This document shows, piece by piece, positions 17,897-24,807 of a DNA stretch of 34,802 bases. Every line of letters begins with the position of its first letter. Position 1 is the first letter of the stretch. The position numbers were made by a program, and so were the translations under genes. Where the stretch lies: the NCBI GenBank assembly GCA_044871085.1, contig JBIOZI010000398.1, forward strand, positions 1 through 34,802, written 5' to 3'. The notes under the pieces were generated by a model, which searched no databases, was not told the DNA's origin, and worked only from the letters and a program-made list of their open reading frames with translations. Source of the stretch: CADEED01 sp044871085 (lineage in GTDB: Bacteria > Pseudomonadota > Gammaproteobacteria > Steroidobacterales > Steroidobacteraceae).

Positions 17897-18562
17897 ACGA
17901 TAGCCGACGCCATACACGGCGAGCACGTAACGCGGGTGCCGTGGATCCGGCTCGATCTTGCGCCGCAGGTTCTTCACGTGCGCGTCGACCGCGCGCTCGA
18001 AAGTCTCGGCTTCTTCGCCGTGCAGCGAATCCAGCAGTTGTCCGCGCGTGAACACGCGGCCGGGCTGACGCATCATGGTGGCGAGCAGATCGAACTCGCT
18101 CGGGGTGAGCTCGATTTTCCGGCCGGCAACCTGCGTTTCGCGGCGCGCCACGTCGAGCGTCACGTCGGCGGCGCGCACGACATCGTTGCGGCCGGGGCCG
18201 AGGTCCACGCGGCGAAATACCGCGCGGACCCGCGCCACCAGCTCGCGCGGGCTGAATGGCTTGGTCAGATAATCATCGGCGCCGTGCTCGAGCCCCGCCA
18301 GTTTGTCGCTCTCCTCCACGCGCGCGGTGAGCATGATGATGGGCACGTTCGACTGTGCACGCAGCGAGCGCGTCACTTCCATGCCATCCATGTCGGGCAA
18401 TTTCAGATCGAGCACGATGAGATCGGGTTTGCGGCTGCGCGCGAGCGCCAGCGCGTCCCCGCCGTTGCCGGCGGTGGCCACGCCGTAGCCCGCGCGCTGC
18501 AGGTAGTCGCGACAGATGCGCGCGATCTCAGGCTCGTCGTCGACCACCAGGATATGCTTCAT
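17882..18562 (-). CDS. OmpR/PhoB-family response regulator
   Basis: A 226-residue DNA-binding response regulator. The receiver domain has the acidic pair (VVDDEP), the phospho-accepting Asp52 in VLDLKLPDMDG, the conserved Thr in MLTAR and Lys in TKPFSP. The C-terminal winged helix carries LTPSEFDLLATMM and the recognition-helix region VDAHVKNLRRKIE, ending YGVGYRFMDA. Its ATG overlaps the stop of the preceding small membrane protein gene, and its own stop overlaps the kinase start. All canonical phosphorylation residues are present, unlike the receiver protein at 20266-20775. Confidence 0.93.
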   Translation of the reverse strand: MKHILVVDDEPEIARICRDYLQRAGYGVATAGNGGDALALARSRKPDLIVLDLKLPDMDGMEVTRSLRAQSNVPIIMLTARVEESDKLAGLEHGADDYLTKPFSPRELVARVRAVFRRVDLGPGRNDVVRAADVTLDVARRETQVAGRKIELTPSEFDLLATMMRQPGRVFTRGQLLDSLHGEEAETFERAVDAHVKNLRRKIEPDPRHPRYVLAVYGVGYRFMDA

Positions 18563-18930
18563 TTTTCCCGCGGTTCACCCGCCGAATGCGCACGGCGATG
18601 CCATTCCTCGAATGCGGGCGGCACGCCATCATGACGGCAATACCCGCCGCGATGCCACCGGCCCCGCCAGAACAGCAGTCGCGCGATGAGGAACAGGAAG
18701 AGTACGCCCACGAACGGGAAGAAGAAAAAGCCGTGGCCCCAGTAGTGAGGATATGGGTATGGATGGGCGTAGGCAGGCTGCGCGTCGGCCGGCAGCTCGA
18801 CCGCGTGTTGTCCGACGGCCTGCGCGGCGTGCTCGACGCCGAGGTCGTACGCTCCGATGCCGATGGCAGCGGCGGCGGCGAGGACGAGCAACAGCAGGCC
18901 GACGCTGCGCCAGATGGGCCGTTTGTCCAT
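18559..18930 (-). CDS. Small membrane protein with His-rich loop, first gene of a two-component operon
   Basis: A 123-residue protein of unknown function. It has an N-terminal membrane helix (VGLLLLVLAAAAAIGIGAYD), a periplasmic-looking segment rich in His, Tyr and Pro (YAHPYPYPHYWGHG), a second aromatic helix (FFFFPFVGVLFLFLIARLLF) and a cytoplasmic tail rich in Arg and His (GRWHRGGYCRHDG, EEWHRRAH). A strong ribosome binding site, AAGGAG, precedes the ATG. It overlaps the regulator gene by four bases (ATGA), so all three genes form one operon. A sensing or accessory role for the kinase is plausible. The histidines could hold a metal, but that is inference. Confidence 0.75.
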   Translation of the reverse strand: MDKRPIWRSVGLLLLVLAAAAAIGIGAYDLGVEHAAQAVGQHAVELPADAQPAYAHPYPYPHYWGHGFFFFPFVGVLFLFLIARLLFWRGRWHRGGYCRHDGVPPAFEEWHRRAHSAGEPREK

Positions 18931-19117
18931 TGAAGTCTCCTTTCCGGTGAGTGGGTGAAGCGCACTCTCACGAGAAAGAATGGAGACATTGTGAAGACTG
19001 ATCCGGCGGCGGGGGCCTGGGCACGGGGCCCTTCGCTGACAGTGATCGGCGGCGCCCGGCGGGTGAACCGCGCGACGTTTGCGCCGAGGATCCGGTCTTC
19101 AAACAATGGAGAGCTTC

Positions 19118-19507
19118 ATGAGGCAGCGACGTCGAAAGGATTCATCCGGCACGGGCACGAAGCGTGCGCGCAGCTCTGCGCGCGACGACGCAAGGCCTGC
19201 GGAAAATGACGCCGCCGGCCGCCCCCGCCCCGCGCAACCGAGCTCGAACGATCAAAGCGGGTCCACCGGCCGGCGCACGGCCGGCGAGGGACAACAGGGC
19301 GCGGACACGGGCCAGGATCGCTACGGACAGTCGGGCTTCGCGGATGGGCAAACAACAGAAACCCTGGGCCAGGCGCAGTACCGCCGCAGCGAAACGGAAG
19401 GCGACCCGGCTTCGAAGTCGAGGAGCAATCCCGGCTCTGGCCGCGCCGACCCGGAAAGCAAGCGACGGGCGATGGCGTCAGAGCGGCGCGGGCGCAAGAC
19501 GCGCTGA
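19118..19507 (+). CDS. Small, probably disordered polar protein
   Basis: A 129-residue hypothetical protein, almost wholly polar: basic N-terminus (MRQRRRKDSSGTGTKRARSS), a Gly/Gln/Asp/Ser-rich middle (RYGQSGFADGQTTET) and an Arg/Ser/Lys-rich tail. No membrane segment, signal peptide or known domain. The ATG at 19118 has GGAGAG four bases upstream and the codons have high third-position GC, which argues that it is real; an ATG at 19106 is an alternative. The 3' end overlaps the convergent gene on the minus strand by about 30 bases. A stress or nucleic-acid-binding role would be guesswork. Confidence 0.55.
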   Translation: MRQRRRKDSSGTGTKRARSSARDDARPAENDAAGRPRPAQPSSNDQSGSTGRRTAGEGQQGADTGQDRYGQSGFADGQTTETLGQAQYRRSETEGDPASKSRSNPGSGRADPESKRRAMASERRGRKTR

Positions 19508-19819
19508 CATTCCATCCATTCCCGCGCGCGCCACGCGCAGGGCTGCGGCCAGCCTTGTTAGGCGCTGCGCCGAGCGCGGTTTTCCGGAGGCCATGCGGTC
19601 CATGGTCACCGCGAAATCGCCGAGCCGCTTCGCGGCGTTGGAATGCCCGTCCGGCACGGTGCTGACGCGGTGGTGGATGTTCACGATGTGGACCAGGATG
19701 CGCCCGAGCGAGCCCGCATCACCCTTGGTATCGCCTTCGAAGTCGCGCGCGAGGACGTCGCGCAGCAGGGCCTCGACATGCTCGAGGCGCCCGCGTGAGA
19801 CCATGGTTTGGGAATTCAT
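19478..19819 (-). CDS. Hypothetical protein, 113 residues
   Basis: I do not recognise a family. The most protein-like part is residues 1-60: SRGRLEHVEALLRDVLARDF looks helical, followed by a Gly/Asp-rich turn and GRILVHIVNIHHRVSTVPD, with two adjacent histidines. The remainder is helical and basic. The ATG at 19817-19819 is preferred over an upstream GTG at 19876 because the added residues are unconserved in character. It overlaps the convergent disordered-protein gene tail to tail. The chance that it is not expressed is real. Confidence 0.5.
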   Translation of the reverse strand: MNSQTMVSRGRLEHVEALLRDVLARDFEGDTKGDAGSLGRILVHIVNIHHRVSTVPDGHSNAAKRLGDFAVTMDRMASGKPRSAQRLTRLAAALRVARAGMDGMSARLAPAPL

Positions 19820-19928
19820 GCGGCGATCTTCGGGGCGGTGAGGAAGGCTGTCCAACGGCGAAAGCCGCACGGTCACGGTGATTTCCGCCTACACGGCTTC
19901 GGGCAGCCTTGGATGGGAGGTCTGTGCG

Positions 19929-20261
19929 ATGGTGGAGGCCATGACAATGTCCACCGATGAGATACGCGCCGGCCTTCGCGATGGGTCATTGGCACTGTGC
20001 CTGCCGGCAGCGCACGAGAACTTCACCAACGAGTTCCTGGAAGATTTTTCCGCGCGGATTCTCAAGCAGCACTGGCTCGACGTGGCGTCCCGCACCCACC
20101 TGCGGATTCCGGCGCTGGTGGACAACTCCGAGTCCGAAGAGGATCTCGCGGATACCATCCAGATCGAATACGGCGCCGACGTCTCGGACCTGCCCGGCCT
20201 GCCGTTGTGGGAAGTGATGCGGCGCTGCGCCGCCCGCTCGCGCGGGCGCGCCGGCTGGTGA
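19929..20261 (+). CDS. Small conserved protein, paralogue of 26377-26712
   Basis: A 110-residue protein of unknown function. It aligns without internal gaps to the protein at 26377-26712 at about 58% identity (hand count, 64 of 110). Shared segments include CLPA, EFLE, RIL, EYGADVSDL and RRCA. It is acidic and predicted helical, with no signal peptide or membrane span. The start ATG 19929 has GGGAGG eight bases upstream, and the paralogue has the same ATGGTG at the matching position; the upstream GTG at 19878 is less likely. It is four bases from the following receiver gene. Conservation between two copies shows it is a real gene. Confidence 0.75.
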   Translation: MVEAMTMSTDEIRAGLRDGSLALCLPAAHENFTNEFLEDFSARILKQHWLDVASRTHLRIPALVDNSESEEDLADTIQIEYGADVSDLPGLPLWEVMRRCAARSRGRAGW

Positions 20262-20265
20262 GCCT

Positions 20266-20775
20266 ATGTTCGTTGGCGCACGGACCGGGCTCGCGCCGGC
20301 CGCATACGCTACGCCTATGCTGCCCCCGAATTTGCCTCCTTCAGGCGTCGCACTGAAAGCCCAGCTCGGACGGACGCGCGCGATGCGCATACCGACCGTG
20401 GATCCGGGCGCGCGCATACTCATAGTCGACCAGGACCGGGGCGTTGGCCAGGCCCTGAGTTTCATGCTCGCCGCGCGCAGATATGACGAGGTGCGTGCCG
20501 TCCGGTCGGCGGATCGCGCGCTGAAGATCACCGCGCAATTCCGCCCGGAGATAGTTTTCCTCGAGCTCGATCTGCCCGATGGCGACAGCATCGCCGTGGC
20601 GCGGCAGCTCGTCCGCTACGTGCGCCAGAGCCGGCCGCGCCTGATCGCCCTCACCAGGGAAGCGAAGCACCCGCTGCGCGAAGAAGCCCGGCTCGCGGGA
20701 TTCGAGCGCTTCACGCAGAAGCCCGTTTCGCACGAGGAGCTGGACGAGATCCTCGGCATCGCCCGCGAGCCGTGA
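20266..20775 (+). CDS. Receiver-domain protein with Glu at the phospho-acceptor position
   Basis: A single-domain response-regulator-like protein; only the receiver domain can be recognised and there is no output domain. The acidic pair is in ILIVDQDRG, the conserved Thr in LIALTRE and the Lys in FTQKPVS. In the strand that normally ends with the phospho-accepting Asp, the sequence is VFLELDLPDGDS, so Glu (codon 20563-20565) occupies the acceptor position. The fold begins at GARILIVDQD. The first ATG at 20266, four bases after the preceding stop, adds about 45 residues of poor quality; ATGs at 20317 and 20383 are alternatives, and 20383 fits the domain boundary best. The role is unknown; it could be a constitutively active or non-phosphorylated adaptor. 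Confidence 0.75.
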   Translation: MFVGARTGLAPAAYATPMLPPNLPPSGVALKAQLGRTRAMRIPTVDPGARILIVDQDRGVGQALSFMLAARRYDEVRAVRSADRALKITAQFRPEIVFLELDLPDGDSIAVARQLVRYVRQSRPRLIALTREAKHPLREEARLAGFERFTQKPVSHEELDEILGIAREP

Positions 20776-20926
20776 GCCGCGAAGCCGCGCGGGGCGTCAC
20801 CCTCGCCCTATCCTGCCAACGCGACTAGTCATTCAGTTCGATCCTGGATTTCGCAGGATCAACCGGGCGCCCTCCTCGATCCGTCATCACTGCGGCGCTC
20901 ACTTCAGCCGGTAGCCGACGCTGGAC

Positions 20927-21409
20927 ATGCTTCGCCAATGCACGCCCGCCGATGCCGCGCAGATCTGCGACATCTACAACCATTACGTTCGCGAAACCGT
21001 CGTCACCTTCGAAGAATCCGCCGTGCTCGAAGTGGACATGGCACAGCGAATTGCCGACGTCACCGCGCGTCTGCCGTGGCTGGTGTGGGAAACCGACGCC
21101 GGAATCGCCGGCTATGCACATGCCACTCCGTGGAAAGCGCGGGCTGCGTACCGCCACGCCGTCGAAAGCAGCATCTATCTGGCGCCGCAGGCGACGGGGC
21201 GCGGCCTCGGGCCACGGCTGTATGCGGCGCTCATCGCAGACCTTCGCCTGCGGGGAATGCATTGCGTGATCGGCGGCGCGGCGCTTCCCAATCCGGCCAG
21301 CGTCTCGCTGCACGAAAGCCTCGGCTTCACCAAGGTCGCCGAGTTCCGGCAGGTCGGCTGCAAATTCGGGCGATGGATCGATGTCGCCTACTGGGAGCTG
21401 CTGCTTTGA
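20927..21409 (+). CDS. GNAT acetyltransferase of the ArsN1/phosphinothricin acetyltransferase type
   Basis: A 160-residue N-acetyltransferase of the PAT family. It shows the family hallmarks IYNHYVRETVVTFEE at the N-terminus, GYAHATPWKARAAYRHAVE, the acetyl-CoA loop QATGRGLGPRLY and the C-terminal SVSLHESLGFTKVAEFRQVG and FGRWIDVAYWELL. Proteins of this type acetylate the alpha-amino group of phosphinothricin, methionine sulfone or the arsenical antibiotic arsinothricin (ArsN1). The gene lies 68 bases upstream of an arsR gene and an aquaglyceroporin on the same strand, so the ArsN1 reading is favoured. The substrate remains an inference from context. Confidence 0.85.
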   Translation: MLRQCTPADAAQICDIYNHYVRETVVTFEESAVLEVDMAQRIADVTARLPWLVWETDAGIAGYAHATPWKARAAYRHAVESSIYLAPQATGRGLGPRLYAALIADLRLRGMHCVIGGAALPNPASVSLHESLGFTKVAEFRQVGCKFGRWIDVAYWELLL

Positions 21410-21440
21410 TTGGACGCATTACCCGCGATTCCAGGCTCGA

Positions 21441-21470
21441 TTGACATTACGATCATCGTCGTAATATCGT
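21441..21470 (+). promoter_or_regulatory. arsR promoter with overlapping operator
   Basis: A perfect inverted repeat, ATTACGA-TCATCG-TCGTAAT (21446-21465), overlaps a consensus -35 box TTGACA (21441-21446) and an AT-rich -10 region (TAATAT, 21462-21467, spacing somewhat short). It ends 12 bases before the arsR ATG. This is the layout of an autoregulated ArsR operator. The transcript would begin at or very near the start codon. Confidence 0.75.
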
Positions 21471-21477
21471 ACGGACC

Positions 21478-21831
21478 ATGAAAACCGGCGATGTCGTCGC
21501 AGCGCTCGGCGCGCTCGCGCATGAATACCGTCTTGCCATCTACCGGCTGCTCGTCGAGCAGGGGCCTGAAGGCCTGCCGGCCGGCGTGATCGGTGAGCGC
21601 GTGGGTCTGCAGCCCTCGTCGCTCACCTTTCACCTGCAGGCGCTGCAGCGCGCGGGGCTCATCACGCAGACCCGGGCGAGCCGCCAGCTCATCTACAGCG
21701 CCGATTTCGACCTCATGAACGGGCTGGTCGGCTTTCTGACCGACAAGTGCTGTACGGCGGGCGGTTCCGCGTGCGCAGCGGAGTGCAAACCGCAGCGCTC
21801 GAGGAAGGCCTCCCGGACGAAGGCAGCTTGA
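21478..21831 (+). CDS. arsR: ArsR-family metalloregulator
   Basis: A 117-residue winged-helix repressor of the ArsR/SmtB family. It has the helix-turn-helix LPAGVIGERVGLQPSSLTFHLQALQ in its usual place, followed by the beta-wing ITQTRASRQLIYSAD. Cysteines cluster at the C-terminus: Cys91 and Cys92 (DKCCTAG), Cys99 and Cys103, suitable for a trivalent arsenic or antimony site. This differs from the alpha-3 CVC site of plasmid ArsR. It probably represses its own promoter through the inverted repeat at 21446-21465 and controls the downstream aquaporin and dehydrogenase genes. The gap to the aquaporin gene is 58 bases. Confidence 0.9.
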   Translation: MKTGDVVAALGALAHEYRLAIYRLLVEQGPEGLPAGVIGERVGLQPSSLTFHLQALQRAGLITQTRASRQLIYSADFDLMNGLVGFLTDKCCTAGGSACAAECKPQRSRKASRTKAA

Positions 21832-21889
21832 GCCTGTCTACACGAGAGCCTCACACGAACCGGCTTCCGCGACGAGCGAGACGCGACGC

Positions 21890-22582
21890 ATGAGACGTGA
21901 AGTGTTCGCCGAATTTCTCGGAGCGCTGCTGCTCGCAGCCGCCGTCATCGGCTCGGGCATCATGGCGCAGCGCCTGGCCGCAGGAAACGCCGCGATTGCG
22001 TTGCTCGGCAACACCGCCGCCACCGTCACCGTGCTGGGCGTCCTCATCGCCGTGCTCGCGCCGGTGAGCGGCGCTCATTTCAATCCGGCCGTGACGCTGG
22101 TCGCGCTCGTTCACCGGAAGATCAGCGCGCGCCGGTCCGCGCTGTACATCGTCGCGCAAGTAGTTGGTTGCTGCGCGGGAGCCGCGCTGGCACACGTCAT
22201 GTTCGAGCTGCCGCTCATCCAGGCGTCGTCTCACGCGCGCGTGGGATTTCCTCAATGGATCGCGGAGATGGTGGCAACGGCAGGCCTGGTGCTGGTTGTC
22301 TTCACCTCTCCGTCGGCAAAGGAGGCTGCATGGCGGGTGCCGGCATGGATTGCCGGTGCCTACTGGTTCACCGCCTCTACCTCGTTCGCGAACCCGGCCA
22401 TCACGATCGGTCGCTCTCTGAGCGATACGTTCTCGGGTATCCGCCCCGTCGACGTGCCCGCATTCGTGCTCGCCCAGCTCGCTGGCGCGGCCATTGGCGT
22501 GCTGTTGCTGCGGACCCTCGCGGAACGCAAACCGGCGGCCGCATCCATTCGCCCGACGGCTGTCACGAAGAGAGCCGGATGA
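21890..22582 (+). CDS. MIP-family aquaglyceroporin, AqpS-like
   Basis: A 230-residue channel with six membrane segments and two half-helix motifs: HFNPAVT in the first half and SFANPAITIGRSLSDTFSGI in the second. The second is typical of the aquaporin-like proteins found in bacterial arsenic operons. Such channels pass arsenite or methylarsenite down their gradient. The stop codon overlaps the start of the molybdenum dehydrogenase gene (ATGA at 22579-22582), an unusual partner for an aquaporin. Being just downstream of arsR supports an arsenical substrate; another small neutral solute is possible. Confidence 0.9.
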   Translation: MRREVFAEFLGALLLAAAVIGSGIMAQRLAAGNAAIALLGNTAATVTVLGVLIAVLAPVSGAHFNPAVTLVALVHRKISARRSALYIVAQVVGCCAGAALAHVMFELPLIQASSHARVGFPQWIAEMVATAGLVLVVFTSPSAKEAAWRVPAWIAGAYWFTASTSFANPAITIGRSLSDTFSGIRPVDVPAFVLAQLAGAAIGVLLLRTLAERKPAAASIRPTAVTKRAG

Positions 22583-23814
22583 CCGGCCGCGTCACGCGTG
22601 TCAGCCGCCGGCAGTTTCTCGGCACCGGCGGCGTCGCGACGATCGCCGGCTCGACATCCGGTTTGAGCGCGCCCGAAGCATCGGGTCGTACACAGGGCCG
22701 TCCACAGGGAAATCCGCGCAGGTCGTATGGCGAACGATCGCCGTACGAGAAATCCGCACGCTACTTCGCGGCCACGGCACCCGGCGTGACCACCGGCTCG
22801 AGCCGCACACCGCTGCAGGACCTGTACGGAATCATCACGCCCTCCTCGCTGCACTTCGAGCGGCACCATTCCGGCGTGCCGTCGATCGATCCTGCACGAC
22901 ACGAGCTCGCGCTGCACGGCCTGGTCGAACGTCCGCTGAGGTTTTCGATGGCGGAGCTGCTGCGCTTTCCATCCGTGTCACGAGTCCATTTCATCGAATG
23001 TGCCGGCAATGCGGGACGGGAGCATCGCGGCGATCCGGGCCCCACCGCGCAACTGAGCCACGGGCTCGTGAGCTGCAGCGAGTGGACGGGCGTGCCGCTC
23101 GGTAGTTTGCTCCGGGAAGCGGGATTGAAGTCGAACGCCAGGTGGGTCGTCGCCGAAGGCGCCGACGCCTCGCGCCACTCCCGCAGCATTCCCGTATCCA
23201 AGGCGCTCGATGACGTTCTCGTCGCCTACGGACAGAACGGCGAGGCCGTGCGGCCGGAGCAAGGCTATCCACTGCGCCTCGTGGTGCCCGGCTGGGAAGG
23301 CAACGTAAACGTGAAATGGCTGCATCGGCTGCAGGTCACCGACCAGCCGGCCATGACGCGCGACGAGGCCGCGAGCTACACGGACCTCATGCCGGACGGC
23401 AAGGCGCGGCAGTTCACGTTCGAAATGGAGTCGAATTCGGTCATCACGCGACCCTCCGGCCAACAGCAGCTCGACCGGCACGGATTCCATGAGATCTCGG
23501 GGCTGGCATGGTCTGGTCGCGGCAGGATCATTCGCGTCGAGATCTCGGCCGACGGCGGCGCCGCCTGGCGCGATGCCGAGCTGCAGCGACCTGTCTACTC
23601 GAAGGCACTGACACGCTTTCGCGCGCCCTGGATCTGGCTGGGCGAGGAAGCGCAGCTCCAATCGCGATCGACGGATGAGACGGGCTACGTCCAGCCCACG
23701 CGCGAAGTGTTGGTTGCGGCTCGCGGCATGCGCCAGGGACCGGACGGCTTCAATCACTTCCATGGCATCAAGACCTGGTGGGTGCATCGCGATGGCAAGG
23801 TCACGCATGTATAG
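22579..23814 (+). CDS. SoxC-like sulfite/sulfane dehydrogenase, molybdenum subunit
   Basis: A 411-residue periplasmic molybdopterin oxidoreductase of the sulfite oxidase family. It begins with a Tat signal (SRRQFLGTGG). The molybdenum-binding Cys is Cys141 in HFIECAGNAG. Further family motifs are WTGVPLGSLLREAGL, GYPLRLVVPGWEGNVNVKWL and the C-terminal dimerisation domain (ISGLAWSGRGRIIRVEISADGG, ending GIKTWWVHRDG). The start overlaps the aquaporin stop; upstream open frame to 22168 is shadow. The stop overlaps the cytochrome c gene by eight bases. The pair corresponds to SoxCD or SorAB-type enzymes that oxidise sulfite or sulfane sulfur; no soxXYZAB genes are visible here. Confidence 0.88.
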   Translation: MTGRVTRVSRRQFLGTGGVATIAGSTSGLSAPEASGRTQGRPQGNPRRSYGERSPYEKSARYFAATAPGVTTGSSRTPLQDLYGIITPSSLHFERHHSGVPSIDPARHELALHGLVERPLRFSMAELLRFPSVSRVHFIECAGNAGREHRGDPGPTAQLSHGLVSCSEWTGVPLGSLLREAGLKSNARWVVAEGADASRHSRSIPVSKALDDVLVAYGQNGEAVRPEQGYPLRLVVPGWEGNVNVKWLHRLQVTDQPAMTRDEAASYTDLMPDGKARQFTFEMESNSVITRPSGQQQLDRHGFHEISGLAWSGRGRIIRVEISADGGAAWRDAELQRPVYSKALTRFRAPWIWLGEEAQLQSRSTDETGYVQPTREVLVAARGMRQGPDGFNHFHGIKTWWVHRDGKVTHV

Positions 23815-24352
23815 CGGCCGGCTCGGTCTTCTTGCGCTCGTTGCGGCTTGCGCAACCGCGGCGGAACCGGCCCCCACTGCTCTCGGCATCGGCCGGCCGC
23901 TGAGCGCCGCGGAGATCTCCGGCCTCGACATCACCGTGCTGCCGGATGGCTCCGGCCTGCCCCGCGGCAGGGCGTCGGCGCGAGACGGAGCGCCTATCTA
24001 CGCGGCCAGATGCGCCGCCTGTCATGGCGACCAGGGACAGGGACTCGGCGGCTTCCCCGCACTGGTCGGCGGGGTGGGGACATTGACAGGCACGGAACCG
24101 GCGTTGACGGTGGGCAGCTATTGGCCGCTCGCCACGACGTTGTTCGACTACATCCGCCGCGCCATGCCGTACCAGGCAGCCGGAGAGCTCAGCAGCGACG
24201 AGGTGTATGCCCTGACGGCGTGGATTCTGTTCAAGAATGGCATCCTGCGCGAATCGAGCCTCCTGGACAGAAAGAAGCTCGCCAGAATCCGGATGCCGAA
24301 CGCCAACGGGTTCGTGCCCGACCCCCGGCCGGACGTTTCGCCCCAAAAGTAG
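23807..24352 (+). CDS. c-type cytochrome, SoxD/SorB-like electron acceptor
   Basis: A 181-residue exported protein with a signal peptide (MYSGRLGLLALVAACATAAE) and one haem c site, CAACH (Cys69, Cys72, His73), in APIYAARCAACHGDQGQG. A candidate Met ligand is in YIRRAMPYQAAGELSSDE, a pattern typical of SoxD C-terminal cytochrome domains. It overlaps the molybdenum subunit gene by eight bases and so is its likely redox partner, passing electrons to the respiratory chain. It is shorter than classical dihaem SoxD, containing one haem domain only. Confidence 0.87.
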   Translation: MYSGRLGLLALVAACATAAEPAPTALGIGRPLSAAEISGLDITVLPDGSGLPRGRASARDGAPIYAARCAACHGDQGQGLGGFPALVGGVGTLTGTEPALTVGSYWPLATTLFDYIRRAMPYQAAGELSSDEVYALTAWILFKNGILRESSLLDRKKLARIRMPNANGFVPDPRPDVSPQK

Positions 24353-24373
24353 CAATCACAGTCCGCCCGGCAT

Positions 24374-24733
24374 ATGGTCCGTACCGTGAATCGCCGCCTC
24401 TTCCGCACCCTCATTTATGTGCTCGTCACGGCGCAGATATTCCTGTCGGCGCCCGTGGTGTCCGCCATGGCCGGCGCTGCCACTCCGAGCCCGTCTGAAA
24501 TGCCCTGCGCGGACTCGATGCCGCACGCCTCCGATGCGGATGCCTGTCCGTGCTGTGCCGAAGGCGACCTGGGCACCGCGGGCTGCCTGAGCGCCTGCAC
24601 CGCCTCCGTCGGAGCGATTTCCACGTTCGAATTGCCCGCAGTATCACTCGCGGCGACGCCGCTGCCGGCCTTGCCCTCTGTGCACATCGCGCGCGCGTCC
24701 GACCCGCCTCTCAAGCCGCCCCCAATCTTCTGA
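24374..24733 (+). CDS. Small exported Cys-rich protein
   Basis: A 119-residue protein of unknown function. A signal peptide (RTLIYVLVTAQIFLSAPVVS) is followed by a Cys/His/Asp/Met-rich segment (PCADSMPHASDADACPCCAE, then TAGCLSACTA) that looks able to bind a thiophilic metal. The Pro-rich C-terminus ends SDPPLKPPPIF. The layout resembles the small protein before czcC (5046-5426): signal peptide, metal ligands, then a Pro-rich tail. It is 21 bases after the cytochrome gene and starts a group of four metal-type genes. A periplasmic metal-binding role is inferred. Confidence 0.65.
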   Translation: MVRTVNRRLFRTLIYVLVTAQIFLSAPVVSAMAGAATPSPSEMPCADSMPHASDADACPCCAEGDLGTAGCLSACTASVGAISTFELPAVSLAATPLPALPSVHIARASDPPLKPPPIF

Positions 24734-24807
24734 ACGAACGCACCCGCCGGGCGTAGCGAGGCATTGCCTCGGACGCTCGAGTTCAGATCCTGATTGGAGG
24801 GTTCTCG

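Noticed and set aside
20825..21313. Minus-strand frame opposite the acetyltransferase
   Set aside because: The plus-strand product has all GNAT motifs; the minus-strand product resembles nothing known to me.
22579..24352. Arsenite oxidase (AioAB) instead of a SoxCD-like enzyme
   Set aside because: The catalytic subunit is of the sulfite oxidase fold (ECAGNAG molybdenum ligand) and is far too small for AioA; no Rieske subunit is present.
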